A DNA stretch of 64,000 nt, from NCBI RefSeq assembly GCF_004000605.1, contig NZ_CP018911.1:1798001-1862000 (forward strand), in the 5' to 3' direction. The notes beneath the pieces were generated by a model, which did not search any database, was not told where the DNA came from, and saw nothing but the letters and a program-made list of their open reading frames with translations. Position 1 is the first letter of the stretch. Each line of letters starts with the position of its first letter. A program made the position numbers and the translations under genes. The stretch is from Glycocaulis alkaliphilus. GTDB lineage: Bacteria > Pseudomonadota > Alphaproteobacteria > Caulobacterales > Maricaulaceae. Positions 20,195 to 30,894 of this stretch are shown in pieces.

Positions 20195-20866
20195 ATGCTG
20201 ACCCGCAAACAACACGAGCTTCTGCTCTTCATTCACAAGCGCCTCTCTGAAGACGGCGTTTCCCCGTCCTTTGACGAGATGAAGGAAGCGCTTCAGCTGG
20301 CTTCAAAGTCCGGTGTTCACCGCCTCGTCAGCGCGCTGGAGGAGCGTGGCTTCATTCGGCGTCTGGCCCACCGGGCCCGGGCGCTCGAAGTGCTCAAGCT
20401 CCCGGATGCCTCCGCACCGCGCGCAAGCGCCGCAGATAATGTCGTCAGCGGCAATTTTGCCCGCCGTGAAGTCGAGACGGATTCGGTGGATGTGCCGCTT
20501 CTGGGCAAGATCGCGGCTGGTGTGCCCATCGAAGCCATCCAGCACGAAACCGAGCGTTTCGGCGTGCCGTCCCAAATGGTCTCGTCGGGTGAACATTTCG
20601 CGCTCGAGGTCGAGGGCGATTCCATGATCGAGGCCGGTATTCTGGATGGCGATTACGTCATTATCCGGCGCGGAGACACGGCCAATAATGGCGAGATTGT
20701 CGTTGCGCTGGTGGATAATGAGGAAGCCACGCTCAAGCGCATCCGCCGCAAGGGCGGGTCGATTGCTCTTGAAGCGGCCAACCCGGCCTATGAGACCCGT
20801 ATTTTCGGGCCCGACCGGGTGCAGGTTCAGGGTCGTCTGGTGGGGCTGATCCGCCGCTATCACTGA
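20195..20866 (+). CDS. lexA: SOS repressor LexA
   Basis: Transcriptional repressor of the SOS response, 223 residues. The N-terminal winged helix-turn-helix (about 1-65) starts [17 protein letters not shown]. The C-terminal autoprotease has the self-cleavage site A108-G109 (KIAAGVP), Ser143 (EGDSMIEAG) and Lys181 (ATLKRI). ATG at 20195 gives the family N-terminus; the upstream in-frame ATG at 20147 is too close to the SOS box. The longer alphaproteobacterial linker (about 68-98) is present. Tail-to-tail with comEC. Confidence 0.97.
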   Translation: MLTRKQHELLLFIHKRLSEDGVSPSFDEMKEALQLASKSGVHRLVSALEERGFIRRLAHRARALEVLKLPDASAPRASAADNVVSGNFARREVETDSVDVPLLGKIAAGVPIEAIQHETERFGVPSQMVSSGEHFALEVEGDSMIEAGILDGDYVIIRRGDTANNGEIVVALVDNEEATLKRIRRKGGSIALEAANPAYETRIFGPDRVQVQGRLVGLIRRYH

Positions 20867-20893
20867 TCCGGGAGTCCGGGCGGCGGCGGACAG

Positions 20894-23050
20894 TCAGCTG
20901 CCCCGCTCCCGCCCCCAGACACGGGCCGCACTGCCATCATTGGCGCCGCGCAGGCGGATTATGCGGCCATCTCTGACCCAGAACTCGGCACTGCCCAGCT
21001 CTGCCCGCGCCGCATCATCGAGAACAGGCACCGCGCAGCGGCGCTTCTGCCAGGCGCTTACCGTGCCGCGCGCGACCACCAGGTCTGCGCGTACGCAGTC
21101 TTCCTCCAGCGAGGCGGGATGCTCGCTGACCGCTACGCGCAGCCCCTCGGCCGTGACGACAAGGCAGCCCAGCGGATCGCACGCGTAATCCCCGCGCGGC
21201 GCGGCGCTTAGCCCTGTTCCTGCGCGCTGCAGGAGAACGCCTGTCTCGAACCGGCCCCGGCGGCGGTCGCTGACCTGCCAGTCTCCAGGTTCACCGGACT
21301 CAGCTGAAAGGCTGCGCGAAACGAGTACGCCCGACGAGGTGATCATCATGTCGGGCGGCGATTGCAGTGCCCACAGGCCAAGCGCCCCGGCAGCAAAAGG
21401 GACACCCGCCACTCGCACCAGCCCGCGCCCCAGCGTCGCCAGGGCAAACCCGGTCGCATAAAGGCCAAGCACGATCCCGCCCGGTGCCAGCGCCGGCATG
21501 GCCGCGCCGGGCAGCGAGGATGTCCACGTGGCGATGGCAAGAACGATGTCCATGCCCGCCGCGCTCACCAGGAGCGGCAGCCCTTCCAGCCCGAAGGGAG
21601 CCAGCAATAGCCCCACGACACCCGCCGGCATGACCCAGAAGCTGAAGACCGGCATGGCCAGAAGGTTTGCGCCAAACCCGTAGGCTGCCATGCGCTGGAA
21701 GTGGAAGGCGGCAAAAAGCCCGGTCGCGCTGCCCGCCACCAGGCTGGTAACGGCAAGGCCTGTAAACGCGGCCTGTACCCGCGCAAACCAGCCATAGTCG
21801 GCCATATCGCGTGTCATCCGCCATCTCTGCCAGGCTTCATAGACGGCGATCAGCGCGGCGGTGGCGGCGAAGCTCATCTGGAAACCCGGCTCGATCACGC
21901 TTTGCGGGCTGAATGCGATGATGATGAGTGCGGCCAGAGCAAGCGACTGAAACGACACCGCTCTTCGCCCTATCAATATCGCCGTGAACATGACCGCAGC
22001 CATGACGAAGGCACGCTGGGTGGAGATCGCCCCGCCAGACAGCAGCAGATAGCCAAGGGCGGCGAGCAGTGCGATCAGCGCGGCAGGCTTTCGCGGGTCA
22101 TGCGCGCGGGCGAAGGGCTCAATCGAGGCGATGAGCCAGCGCGCCGCGAAATAGATACCGCCCGCCAGCAATGCCATATGCATCCCCGATATGGCCAGCA
22201 AATGGCCAAGCCCGGATAGCCTGAGCGCCTCCGCATGGGCCTCGGTAACGCCTGAGCGCTCCCCGGTCAGCAGCGCGGCAATGACCGGTCCGGAGTTCGG
22301 CCCGGCAGCATCGGAAATGCGCTGCGCCAGCCGCCAGCGCCATCCCAGAAATGCCCGCTCGCTCTCATCGCCGGCAATCTCTTCCGGCTGAGGCTGTGAG
22401 ATGGAAAAGCCGGCAAGCGCCACCCGCTGATACCAGGCCGCCCGCGCACCGTCATAGCCACCCGCCGCCGCAGGCCCACGCGGATGGGACAGGACAGCAT
22501 TGATACGTATGCCGTCGCCGGGGGTCAGGGTTTCGGTGTTGATCCGCAAGCGCACCCGGAACGGCGCCACATCGGCGCGCTCCAGCGTCTGTACGCGCAG
22601 CAGCACGCGCCCCGACCGGCCTCTGCGTTCGATGCGCTCCACCCAGCCTGTAACCGTGCGGGCTCGGTCACTGACCTCGATCACGGGCGGCGCAAGCGAG
22701 AGCGTCCTGCCCTGAACATGGGCATGCCCGGCCAGCGCACAGGCGCTCAGCACGATCGCTGCCATCAGGGACGGCTTGGCGGTGAAAAGCGGGACGGCCA
22801 GAACGCAGGCAAAAGCGGCAAGCCAGAAAACCGGGATCAGCACGCTGCCAGGCTCTGCCGGAACCGAAAGATAGACTGCCGCACCCAGCCCCGCGGCCAG
22901 CGGCGCCCACAAGATCAGATCGGACGGCCGGACAGCTCTTGATGGCAATACAGGCTGCAAAAGACGGCTCAGTGCCGCGCGCTCGGCGCCCGAAACCGGG
23001 CTGCGCCCCCGCTGGATTGATGTCCAGACCGCCTGGATGTAGCGGCGCAT
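20894..23050 (-). CDS. comEC: ComEC/Rec2-family DNA-uptake channel protein
   Basis: Inner-membrane protein of 718 residues. A few N-terminal hydrophobic segments precede a soluble DUF4131-like OB-fold part (about 110-210), then the multi-pass competence domain (about 240-540) with LSGLGHLLAISGMHMALLAGG. The C-terminal soluble tail (about 560-718) lacks the HxHxDH metallo-beta-lactamase motif present in Gram-positive ComEC. ATG at 23050 is preferred because AGGGTGG stands 5 bases upstream; an in-frame GTG at 23071 is the alternative. Divergent from gltX; tail-to-tail with lexA. Confidence 0.9.
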   Translation of the reverse strand: MRRYIQAVWTSIQRGRSPVSGAERAALSRLLQPVLPSRAVRPSDLILWAPLAAGLGAAVYLSVPAEPGSVLIPVFWLAAFACVLAVPLFTAKPSLMAAIVLSACALAGHAHVQGRTLSLAPPVIEVSDRARTVTGWVERIERRGRSGRVLLRVQTLERADVAPFRVRLRINTETLTPGDGIRINAVLSHPRGPAAAGGYDGARAAWYQRVALAGFSISQPQPEEIAGDESERAFLGWRWRLAQRISDAAGPNSGPVIAALLTGERSGVTEAHAEALRLSGLGHLLAISGMHMALLAGGIYFAARWLIASIEPFARAHDPRKPAALIALLAALGYLLLSGGAISTQRAFVMAAVMFTAILIGRRAVSFQSLALAALIIIAFSPQSVIEPGFQMSFAATAALIAVYEAWQRWRMTRDMADYGWFARVQAAFTGLAVTSLVAGSATGLFAAFHFQRMAAYGFGANLLAMPVFSFWVMPAGVVGLLLAPFGLEGLPLLVSAAGMDIVLAIATWTSSLPGAAMPALAPGGIVLGLYATGFALATLGRGLVRVAGVPFAAGALGLWALQSPPDMMITSSGVLVSRSLSAESGEPGDWQVSDRRRGRFETGVLLQRAGTGLSAAPRGDYACDPLGCLVVTAEGLRVAVSEHPASLEEDCVRADLVVARGTVSAWQKRRCAVPVLDDAARAELGSAEFWVRDGRIIRLRGANDGSAARVWGRERGS

Positions 23051-23105
23051 GCAGCCACCCTGTGTTGTCACTTCAGCGGTGAGACTATCTCTTTACCGCG
23101 CTAAC

Positions 23106-24554
23106 ATGCTAATCATCCCGCTCCCTTCGCAGCGCAGCAACATCTCGCACGTGCAAAACAGATCAGACATCATCACGCGTTTCGCGCCTTCACCCACCGG
23201 CTTCCTCCATATTGGAGGGGCGCGCACGGCCTTGTTCAACTATCTTTTTGCGCGCCAGGCAGGCGGCCAGTTCAAGCTTCGCATCGAAGATACCGACCGT
23301 GAACGCTCCACGACCGAGGCTGTAGACGCGATTCTGGCCGGCATGAACTGGCTGGGGCTGGAATGGGATGGCGAGGCCGTTTCCCAGCATGCGCGCGCAG
23401 ACCGCCATCGCGAAATCGCTGAAGAGCTTGTCGCGCAAGGAAAGGCATTCCGCTGCTATTGCACACCCGAGGAAGTGGAAAAGCTGCGCGAGGAAGCCTT
23501 CGCTGAAGGCCGCGCGCTGCGTTCACCCTGGCGCGATGGCGGCACACCGCCCGGTGACATGCGGTTTACCGTCCGCTTTCGCGCACCCGACAGCGATGTG
23601 ACGCTGCATGACGCGGTTCAGGGCGACGTGCGCTGGGCGGCCAAGGAGTTCGACGACCTCATCCTGCTGCGCGCCGACGGAAACCCGACCTATAATCTCG
23701 CTGTCGTGGTTGATGACCATGATATGGGCGTCACCCACATCATCCGCGGCGACGATCATCTGGTGAATGGCGGCCGCCAGGCCCAGCTTTACGATGCGCT
23801 GGGCTGGGACCGGCCGGTCTTCGCCCATATCCCCCTTATCCACGGGCCCGATGGCAAGAAGCTCTCCAAACGCCACGGCGCGTTGGGGGCCGAGGCCTAT
23901 CGCGAGATGGGCTATCTGCCCGAAGGCCTGCGCAATTATCTGGCGCGGCTTGGTTGGAGCCATGGCGATCAGGAGCTGTTCAACGACGCCGAACTCATTG
24001 CTGCCTTTTCGCTGGCAGGCCTGAACAAGGCCCCTGCCCGGCTGGACTTCGACAAGATGGCGTTTGTGAACCATCACCACATCAGACAGGCGGACAATGC
24101 GCGGCTTCTGGCCCTGCTGACGGAGCGGCTGGAAGGCGAGGAAGGGCTGGTCAGCGGCGCGGTGGCGAACGCCCGGTTAACGCCTGCCATGGATATGCTG
24201 AAAGAGCGTTCAAAAACACTCGCCGAAATGGAAACGCAGGCCTATTTTCTGCTCCGTGAGCGCCCGTTCACCATTGACGATACGGCGCGCAAGCATTTGT
24301 CTCCCGAGGCACTCGCGCTGCTCTCCCGCCTGCGCGCCGTGCTCGCCGCACACAATGACTGGGACAGCGAAGCTCTGGGCGAGTTGCTCAAGGCCTTTGC
24401 GCAAGATGAGGGCGTAGGCTTTGGCAAGATCGGCCAGCCTTTACGCGCCGTACTGACCGGAGGCGCCCCGGCGCCCGATATGAGCCTGGTTCTGGCATTG
24501 CTGGGCCGGGAAGAAGCGATTGCCAGGCTGGATGACCACACCCGCCCGGCCTGA
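23106..24554 (+). CDS. gltX: Glutamyl-tRNA synthetase
   Basis: Class I aminoacyl-tRNA synthetase. Motifs: [20 protein letters not shown] (HIGH-type) and KKLSKRHG (KMSKS-type). The ATG at 23106 gives 482 residues, but an in-frame GTG at 23151 (467 residues, starting [10 protein letters not shown]) would match typical N-termini just as well; neither has a clear Shine-Dalgarno. gltA follows 32 bases downstream. Alphaproteobacteria often charge tRNA-Gln through this enzyme plus GatCAB; specificity is not deducible here. Confidence 0.95.
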   Translation: MLIIPLPSQRSNISHVQNRSDIITRFAPSPTGFLHIGGARTALFNYLFARQAGGQFKLRIEDTDRERSTTEAVDAILAGMNWLGLEWDGEAVSQHARADRHREIAEELVAQGKAFRCYCTPEEVEKLREEAFAEGRALRSPWRDGGTPPGDMRFTVRFRAPDSDVTLHDAVQGDVRWAAKEFDDLILLRADGNPTYNLAVVVDDHDMGVTHIIRGDDHLVNGGRQAQLYDALGWDRPVFAHIPLIHGPDGKKLSKRHGALGAEAYREMGYLPEGLRNYLARLGWSHGDQELFNDAELIAAFSLAGLNKAPARLDFDKMAFVNHHHIRQADNARLLALLTERLEGEEGLVSGAVANARLTPAMDMLKERSKTLAEMETQAYFLLRERPFTIDDTARKHLSPEALALLSRLRAVLAAHNDWDSEALGELLKAFAQDEGVGFGKIGQPLRAVLTGGAPAPDMSLVLALLGREEAIARLDDHTRPA

Positions 24555-24586
24555 ACCGACCTGAATTATGTGAAGGGATTGGACCG

Positions 24587-25891
24587 ATGAAGAACAAGAC
24601 CGAAAAAACGGGCACCGCCCAGCTTACCATTAACGGCAAGACGATTGATTTGCCGGTTCTGGGCGGCTCGGTTGGCCCCGATGTCATCGACATCCGTACG
24701 CTTTACCGCGACGCGGGCGTATTTACGTATGACCCGGGATTTACCTCCACGGCCAGCTGCGAAAGCCAGATCACCTATATCGATGGTGATGAGGGCATTC
24801 TCCTGTACCGGGGCTACCCGATTGACCAGCTGGCGGAGAACTCCTCCTTCATCGAGGTTTCCTATCTGCTTCTGCATGGTGAGCTGCCGTCTGCAAAAGA
24901 GCTGGAAGAGTTTGACTGGACGATCCGCCGTCACACCATGCTGCACGACCAGTTCGACCAGTTCTTCCGCGGCTATCGCCGTGACGCACACCCGATGGCG
25001 GTAATGGTGGGAACGGTCGGCGCGCTGGCCGCTTTCTATCACGACTCCACCGACATCAATGATCCCAAGGCGCGCACCATCGCCAGCCACCGCATGATCG
25101 CCAAAATGCCGACCATCGCGGCGCGCGCGTTCAAATACTCGGTTGGCCAGCCCTTCATCAGCCCGCGCAACGAGCTGGACTACGCCTCCAACTTCCTGCG
25201 CATGTGCTTTGCCGTACCGGCCGAAGACTACAAGGTCTCCCCGACGCTCGCCCGCGCGATGGACCGCATCTTCATCCTGCACGCCGACCACGAGCAGAAC
25301 GCCTCCACCTCCACGGTGCGCCTCGCCGGTTCGTCTGGCGCCAATCCGTTTGCCTGTATTGCGGCCGGCATTGCCTCGCTCTGGGGCCCGGCCCATGGCG
25401 GCGCGAATGAAGCAGCGCTCAACATGCTTGAAGAGATCGGCTCGGTTGAGCGGATTCCCGAATACATCAAGCGCGCCAAGGACAAGGATGATCCGTTCCG
25501 CCTGATGGGCTTCGGTCACCGCGTCTACAAGAACTACGATCCGCGCGCGAAAGTGATGCGCACCACCTGCCACGAAGTGCTCGACGAGCTGGGCGTGAAG
25601 GACGATCCGCTTCTGCAGGTCGCCATGGAGCTGGAGCGCATCGCGCTCGAGGATCCGTATTTCGTCGAGAAAAAGCTCTACCCGAATATCGACTTCTATT
25701 CCGGCATCACCCTGCGGGCGATGGGCTTCCCCACCGAGATGTTCACAGTGCTCTTCGCACTGGCCCGCACCGTCGGCTGGATCGCTCAATGGTCTGAAAT
25801 GATTGAAGATCCGACCCAGAAGATCGGCCGGCCGCGCCAGGTCTTCACCGGCGCCACCGAGCGCGCCTACCTGCCGGTCAGCAAGCGCTAG
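24587..25891 (+). CDS. gltA: Citrate synthase (hexameric type)
   Basis: Condenses acetyl-CoA with oxaloacetate at the entry of the TCA cycle. 434 residues, the size of the NADH-sensitive Gram-negative type. Catalytic-region motifs: [40 protein letters not shown] and the Asp in NIDFYSG. GAAGGG precedes the ATG. It ends 3 bases before lpxB, tail-to-tail, with no clear terminator between them. Confidence 0.98.
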   Translation: MKNKTEKTGTAQLTINGKTIDLPVLGGSVGPDVIDIRTLYRDAGVFTYDPGFTSTASCESQITYIDGDEGILLYRGYPIDQLAENSSFIEVSYLLLHGELPSAKELEEFDWTIRRHTMLHDQFDQFFRGYRRDAHPMAVMVGTVGALAAFYHDSTDINDPKARTIASHRMIAKMPTIAARAFKYSVGQPFISPRNELDYASNFLRMCFAVPAEDYKVSPTLARAMDRIFILHADHEQNASTSTVRLAGSSGANPFACIAAGIASLWGPAHGGANEAALNMLEEIGSVERIPEYIKRAKDKDDPFRLMGFGHRVYKNYDPRAKVMRTTCHEVLDELGVKDDPLLQVAMELERIALEDPYFVEKKLYPNIDFYSGITLRAMGFPTEMFTVLFALARTVGWIAQWSEMIEDPTQKIGRPRQVFTGATERAYLPVSKR

Positions 25892-25894
25892 AAA

Positions 25895-27064
25895 CTATAG
25901 CGGACCGAGTTGAATGAGGGCGCGGGCGGCATTGACGCTCGCGCCCTCTCCTTGTCCGGCCATCAGTTTCGTTGTTTCCACAAGGGCCGCAGAGACCGCT
26001 TTGCGATGCCCGGCATCGTCCAGCAGCTTTGCCATGTCCGGCACCAGATGCTCTGGCACGGCGCGCGTCTGCAGGCGCTCTGGCAGCAATTCACGCCCGG
26101 CAGCGATATTGACCAGGCTGACATAGGGCGCCTTCAGCATGAAGTTCCACGCAATCGTCCATGCGACCGGCCCCAGCCTGTAGGCAACGACGCCCGGCAC
26201 GCCCATGCGGGACAATTCCAGCGTGACCGTGCCTGAACAGGCCAGCGCCGCATCAGCAGCAGCGAACGCGTCCAGCCGCTCTTCCGGACCCGCCACAATC
26301 ATCCCGGACAGCGCATCGCGGCTCGCAAGACGGCTGCGTACAGACTCCGCGACCGACGGTGCCACCACCGTCACCAGGCGCAAGTCTGGGCGGTCTTTTG
26401 CCAGCGCTTCAGCCGTGCCGGCAAAATCATCAAACAGGCGTTCCACCTCCGCCTTTCGGCTGCCAAACAGGACCAGCATCACGCGCGCTTGCGCCGCTAT
26501 GTCATGGCGGCGGCGAAACCCGGCACCGTCACCCGTCAGGTCACGTTCCAGTGCCGGATTGCCAACGACGATTGTAGGCAGGCCGTAGGGCTCGAAATAG
26601 TCCGGGTCGAAGGGGTGAATGGCGAGCAGATTGTCGACCGCCTTCGCCAGCGCCTTGGCCCGGCCTGGCCGGGTCGCGAAGGCCTGCGGGCCGATATACT
26701 TCACGATCCGCGCGCCGGGGCATGCTTCGCGCGCTTTCCACGCGACACGCAGCATAAAGCCCCAGGAATCGATCAGTACAATCTGGTCGGCGCGAAATTC
26801 CGCCGCGGCGCGGGCACACGCCTCCGCGCGCTCATGCACCAGCCGCCAAACGCGTAATCCGTCAAACAGGCCCAGAACCGACAGCGCCGAGAGATCAATA
26901 TCGGTGTTCACGCCCTCAGCCGCCATGGCCTCACGGCCAACGCCAGCGATTTCAACATTGGCCCCCGAAGCACGCAGCGCACGGATCAGTTCGGCACCGA
27001 CCATGTCGCCAGACGGTTCGGCGGCAACGATGAAGACGCGCAAGGGCCGGTCTGCCGGGTTCAT
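25895..27064 (-). CDS. lpxB: Lipid-A-disaccharide synthase
   Basis: Glycosyltransferase joining UDP-2,3-diacylglucosamine and lipid X; peripheral inner-membrane enzyme. 389 residues, typical. Motifs: VAAEPSGDMVGAELI at the N-terminus, SWGFMLRVAWKAR, YIGPQAFA, GNPALERDL and ALACSGTVTLEL. ATG at 27064 starts just before the conserved N-terminus; the longer reading was rejected. It begins 13 bases after the lpxI stop and is the last gene of the envelope cluster. Confidence 0.97.
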   Translation of the reverse strand: MNPADRPLRVFIVAAEPSGDMVGAELIRALRASGANVEIAGVGREAMAAEGVNTDIDLSALSVLGLFDGLRVWRLVHERAEACARAAAEFRADQIVLIDSWGFMLRVAWKAREACPGARIVKYIGPQAFATRPGRAKALAKAVDNLLAIHPFDPDYFEPYGLPTIVVGNPALERDLTGDGAGFRRRHDIAAQARVMLVLFGSRKAEVERLFDDFAGTAEALAKDRPDLRLVTVVAPSVAESVRSRLASRDALSGMIVAGPEERLDAFAAADAALACSGTVTLELSRMGVPGVVAYRLGPVAWTIAWNFMLKAPYVSLVNIAAGRELLPERLQTRAVPEHLVPDMAKLLDDAGHRKAVSAALVETTKLMAGQGEGASVNAARALIQLGPL

Positions 27065-27077
27065 CAGATATGTCCGT

Positions 27078-27923
27078 TCAGCTATGTGCAGAAACGCCAA
27101 CGACGAAAATGCCGTGACGGCGCGCGGCCTCGTCAACGGCTTCGCGTCCCAGTATCAGCGCCGCACCAGCCTCAACGGCGATGCCGGCAAGCCCGGCGGC
27201 CGCGGCGCGCTCCACGGTGGCCACGCCCACCACGGGGAGGTCTATGCGGCGCTCCTGCTGCGGTTTGGGCCGTTTGGCGAGAACGCCGCGCGGCGTCTGG
27301 CGGGTGCCGCGAATAGTCTCCGGCAGGCCGGCAACGCGCTCCAGCATGGCGTCGGTGCCTTCCTGCGCCTCCAGCGCAAGCACCAGCCCCTCGCATACGA
27401 CCGCCCCCTGCCCGGCATCGAGAACGCCTATCGCCGCTGCCATCTGCATCGCCTTGTCGATGTCCTGCCGGTGCGCCTCCACATCCACATCGCCGCCAAT
27501 CACACCGGAAGGGGCCAGCAGGGAGGAAGAGAGCTCATCGGCACCGACGACCTGCAGGCCGTGATCCTCAAACGCTTTCACCACGACGCGCAGCAACGCA
27601 TCATCTCCGCGTACCGCTGCGGCCAGCAGCCGGGGCAGAAGCTTCGCACCCTCCATGTCCGGCACGAAGCTGCGAAAATCAGGCCGCGTCACGATCCCGG
27701 CAAAGCAGACGGCATCGCATCCGGCAGCGTGCAGATCCTTCACGACATGACCAAACTGGCCAATCGTTCTGACAACGGGATCGTCGAACCCGGCGGGGTC
27801 AGCAAACCCCTGCAGGGCGATCACACAGCCCAGCCGTCCATCAGCAGCACAGGCCTGCGCCACCAGGCGCGGCAAGGCGCCGCCCCCTGCTATCAGGCCC
27901 AAGCGTGTCCAGCCGCTGCTCAT
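27078..27923 (-). CDS. lpxI: UDP-2,3-diacylglucosamine pyrophosphatase LpxI
   Basis: Hydrolyses UDP-2,3-diacylglucosamine to lipid X and UMP; alphaproteobacteria use LpxI in place of LpxH. 281 residues, formerly DUF1009. Conserved starts LGLIAGGGALPRLVAQ, CFAGIVTRPDF and the C-terminal LPVVGVATVERA are visible. ATG at 27923 is 5 bases after the lpxA stop. The lpxA-lpxI-lpxB order supports the call. Confidence 0.95.
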   Translation of the reverse strand: MSSGWTRLGLIAGGGALPRLVAQACAADGRLGCVIALQGFADPAGFDDPVVRTIGQFGHVVKDLHAAGCDAVCFAGIVTRPDFRSFVPDMEGAKLLPRLLAAAVRGDDALLRVVVKAFEDHGLQVVGADELSSSLLAPSGVIGGDVDVEAHRQDIDKAMQMAAAIGVLDAGQGAVVCEGLVLALEAQEGTDAMLERVAGLPETIRGTRQTPRGVLAKRPKPQQERRIDLPVVGVATVERAAAAGLAGIAVEAGAALILGREAVDEAARRHGIFVVGVSAHS

Positions 27924-27928
27924 GGCTG

Positions 27929-28720
27929 CTAGCCCTGTTCCGGGCCGCAAAGCGGGCGGGCAGCCGGTGCCTTCACGAAATTGATGATTTCCATCACCTC
28001 AGGGCGATGTTCAAACAGGCGGCTGGCGTCCTCCACCCGTTCGGAGAACGCGCCCTCGGCGGCAAAGACCAGCCTGTAGGCTGCGCGCAGATCGTGGATC
28101 AGGTCTCGCGAGAAGCCCCTGCGCTTGAGACCGACAAGGTTCAGCCCCGCCAGATACCCGTGATTATCGACCATACCATAGGGGATGATGTCACCCGTTA
28201 CCGGGGCGCCGCCGCCGACGAATGCGTAGCGCCCGACACGGCATTTCTGATGGATCGCGGACAGGCCGCCCATGATCACGAAATCGCCGATGACCACCTC
28301 ACCGCCCAGCGTTGCATTATTGGCAAACACGACATTGTCGCCGACGATGCAGTCATGGCCGACATGGGCGCCCACCATGAAATAGCCGCCAGAGCCAACA
28401 CGCGTCGTGCCGCGGGCGGTCTCGGTGCCCAGATGCATGGTGACGTGTTCGCGCAGCGTATTGCGCTCACCGATGACAAGGCTGACATCACCGCCCTTGT
28501 ATTTGAAATCCTGGGGCGGCGAGCCTAGCGCCGCGAAGGGATGCACCACACAATCGGCCCCGATCTCGGTCTGGTTCAGCACACTGACATGAGAGATCAG
28601 ACGGGTGCGGTCGCCGATCTTCACCTTCGGGCCGATCTGGCAAAAGGGACCGATCTCTACGCCCTCGCCCAGCTCGGCGCCCGGCTCGATAATGGCAGAC
28701 GGGTGAATACGCGTGGTCAA
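27929..28720 (-). CDS. lpxA: UDP-N-acetylglucosamine acyltransferase
   Basis: First lipid A step: adds a hydroxyacyl chain from ACP. 263 residues of left-handed beta-helix hexapeptide repeats ([30 protein letters not shown]) with the catalytic-His region HVGHD, and a C-terminal helical domain. Its ATG overlaps the fabZ stop by four bases. Confidence 0.98.
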   Translation of the reverse strand: MTTRIHPSAIIEPGAELGEGVEIGPFCQIGPKVKIGDRTRLISHVSVLNQTEIGADCVVHPFAALGSPPQDFKYKGGDVSLVIGERNTLREHVTMHLGTETARGTTRVGSGGYFMVGAHVGHDCIVGDNVVFANNATLGGEVVIGDFVIMGGLSAIHQKCRVGRYAFVGGGAPVTGDIIPYGMVDNHGYLAGLNLVGLKRRGFSRDLIHDLRAAYRLVFAAEGAFSERVEDASRLFEHRPEVMEIINFVKAPAARPLCGPEQG

Positions 28721-29190
28721 GATGGCTCTCCTTGAGACTGGCGCTGCGCCGAAGTTGCCGAGAACTCCGCCTCGGCCACCTTCACGCCATTGACCCGGGC
28801 TTCGCCCTCGAAACGGAACAGCCCGCGGCGATTGGCCAGCACACGTACCGGCATGTCGAGCACGTCGCCCGGCCGGACCGGCTTGCGGAAGCGGGCACGG
28901 TCCACGCCAATGAACAGGATCAGCGTATTGGCTATGTCGGCGTCCAGCGTCTTGGACATCAGCAGCGCGCCGGTCTGGGCCAAAGCTTCGATCATCAACA
29001 CGCCCGGCATGACGGGATTTTCAGGGAAATGCCCCTGGAAATAGGGCTCGCCCGCCGAGACACATTTTATACCGACGATGGACTCGCCTTCCACATAGCT
29101 ATGGGCGCGATCAACCATCAGAAAGGGAAAACGGTGCGGCAGGCGGGCGAGTATCTCGTCCGGACCAATCATATGGCTTGCGTCGGTCAT
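28717..29190 (-). CDS. fabZ: 3-hydroxyacyl-ACP dehydratase FabZ
   Basis: Fatty-acid synthesis dehydratase with hotdog fold, 157 residues. [11 protein letters not shown], catalytic His in [13 protein letters not shown] and Glu in [19 protein letters not shown] precedes the ATG. It lies between lpxD and lpxA as in most Gram-negative genomes, balancing saturated-chain synthesis against use of hydroxyacyl-ACP for lipid A. Confidence 0.98.
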   Translation of the reverse strand: MTDASHMIGPDEILARLPHRFPFLMVDRAHSYVEGESIVGIKCVSAGEPYFQGHFPENPVMPGVLMIEALAQTGALLMSKTLDADIANTLILFIGVDRARFRKPVRPGDVLDMPVRVLANRRGLFRFEGEARVNGVKVAEAEFSATSAQRQSQGEPS

Positions 29191-29214
29191 TGATCCCCCT
29201 TGTGAGCGGCCGGG

Positions 29215-30270
29215 CTACCCGCCCGGCTTGTCATCGTCTCTGTTGCCGCCGCGACCGCCAGAACGTCCCTTGGGCGTAGCCAGGCGTTTCAGGATAGCGA
29301 GTTCCCTGAGCCAGCCGCGGATGGGTTGAGCAGGCTGCCCCGCCCATGTTTCTCCCGGCGGCACATTTCCGGCAGGTGACGCGTTTGCCGCCAGCCGCAC
29401 CCCGTCACCTATCGTGACATGGTCGACGACCCCGACACGTCCGCCGAACTGGGCGCCCCGCCCGATCTTCACGCTGCCGGAAACGCCTGCGAACGCCGCC
29501 ATGAGCGTGTGCTCGCCAACATCCACATTATGCGCGATATGGCACAGATTATCGAGCTTGACCCCATCTCGCAGGACCGTGTCACCGAACATGCCCCGGT
29601 CGATCGTGCAATTCGCGCCCACACGCACATCGTCGCCCAGTATCACCCGACCGTAATGGGGCAGCTCCACCAGCCCGGAAGGGCCAGGTGCCAGCCCGAA
29701 TCCGGCCTCGCCTATCACACTGCCCGGACCGATACGGCAATTACGCCCGATAACGGCAAACCCGATCACCGCGCAAGCAGACACGCGCGTCCCGTCTCCG
29801 ATCTCGACGCCGGTTCCAATAACGGCGTTCGGACCGATATGACAGTTTGCCCCGATACGGGCACCTTCACCGACACAAGCACCGGCGCAGACAACCGCAT
29901 CAGGCGCGATGACCGCAGACGGGTGAATGGCACGGCCCGGCGCGTTTTCGCGGGGCGCTACAACCCTGCTGGCGATAGCCGCAAAGGCCGCTTTGGGATG
30001 CCTTACGGCAATGAAGGCAGCCTGCGGGTGCAACACCGCATCCTGGAGCGCGCCAGCATTGCCGATAATGACACCAGCATGCGCCGCGAGAGCGTCAGGC
30101 AGCTTTGCAGCGTCGGCAAAAACAAGTGCTCCGGCTGATGGCGCGCTGGCCGACGCGACATCGACAGCCTCACAAACGGGATTGCCGGTGAGCTCGCCAT
30201 GGAGCTCACCGGCAATGTCCTTCGCGTACAGCGTTCCGGCAGGCCGGTAGAACCGAGGGTCAACAGCCAC
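29215..30270 (-). CDS. lpxD: UDP-3-O-acylglucosamine N-acyltransferase
   Basis: Adds the second hydroxyacyl chain in lipid A synthesis. 351 residues: an N-terminal uridine-binding domain (about 1-105) followed by hexapeptide repeats (IHPSAVIAPDAVVCAG, IGPNAVIGTGVEIGD) including the HNVDVGEHTLMAA catalytic-His region. The start is GTG at 30270, 11 bases after the skp stop. The C-terminus (about 330-351) is a Gly/Arg/Asp-rich tail. Confidence 0.96.
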   Translation of the reverse strand: MAVDPRFYRPAGTLYAKDIAGELHGELTGNPVCEAVDVASASAPSAGALVFADAAKLPDALAAHAGVIIGNAGALQDAVLHPQAAFIAVRHPKAAFAAIASRVVAPRENAPGRAIHPSAVIAPDAVVCAGACVGEGARIGANCHIGPNAVIGTGVEIGDGTRVSACAVIGFAVIGRNCRIGPGSVIGEAGFGLAPGPSGLVELPHYGRVILGDDVRVGANCTIDRGMFGDTVLRDGVKLDNLCHIAHNVDVGEHTLMAAFAGVSGSVKIGRGAQFGGRVGVVDHVTIGDGVRLAANASPAGNVPPGETWAGQPAQPIRGWLRELAILKRLATPKGRSGGRGGNRDDDKPGG

Positions 30271-30281
30271 CGGACTAACGT

Positions 30282-30890
30282 CTACTGACCGTTGCCGCTG
30301 CCACCCTCTGGTGCGCGAACACGCGTCACCGGCGTGGTCTGGATACGCTGGTTCAGCCGCTCGATCACTGCCGCGGTAACGTCAATGCTGTCAGCAGCAT
30401 AGACAACCTGCGAACGGTCGAGCAGGACCGTGGCGCTACGCTCGTTCACCAGTTCCTGAAGCACAGTCTGCAGGGTTTGCAGAACCGGCTGAAGTGCCTG
30501 ACGCTCCGTCGCCACCAGCTCCTGCTGGCGGACCCGGCGCAGGCGCTCAAGCTGCTGGGCGTTCTGCTGCAGCTGCTGAATGCGCTGCATCAGATCCGGA
30601 CGCTGCTGGATGGCATCCTGGCTCAGCGCCGAGGTTTCAGCCTGCAGGGCCTCGTTTTCCTGGGTGAGAGGCTGGGCAGCGGCTTCCAGTTCAGTCTGGA
30701 TTTCGCGGCCGATAACCTCCAGCTGGCTGGCAATATGCTGGCCGACCTGGCTCTCGGTAAGGATGGTCTCTTCGTTAATGACCAGAATGTTCTGTGCGTG
30801 GGCAGCGCCAAGCGTGCCAAGGGCAAGAACAATACCGGCAAAGAACGCGCGCATGCGTTTGCTGGCAATCTGGCTGGGTTGGAAAGTCAT
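30282..30890 (-). CDS. skp: OmpH/Skp-family periplasmic chaperone
   Basis: Periplasmic holdase for outer-membrane proteins, 202 residues. The signal peptide runs about 1-31 with AHA cleavage before QNILVINEE. A long Gln/Glu/Leu-rich coiled coil (about 55-140) forms the tentacle-like arms and a beta-rich C-terminal part follows (NERSATVLLDRSQVVYAAD). ATG at 30890 gives a proper signal peptide; the longer reading is rejected. It lies directly after bamA. Confidence 0.92.
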   Translation of the reverse strand: MTFQPSQIASKRMRAFFAGIVLALGTLGAAHAQNILVINEETILTESQVGQHIASQLEVIGREIQTELEAAAQPLTQENEALQAETSALSQDAIQQRPDLMQRIQQLQQNAQQLERLRRVRQQELVATERQALQPVLQTLQTVLQELVNERSATVLLDRSQVVYAADSIDVTAAVIERLNQRIQTTPVTRVRAPEGGSGNGQ

Positions 30891-30894
30891 TGTT

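Noticed and set aside
23065-23091. TTGTCA/TATCTC as a gltX promoter
   Set aside because: Spacing is 15 bases and the -10 match is poor; not strong enough to list.
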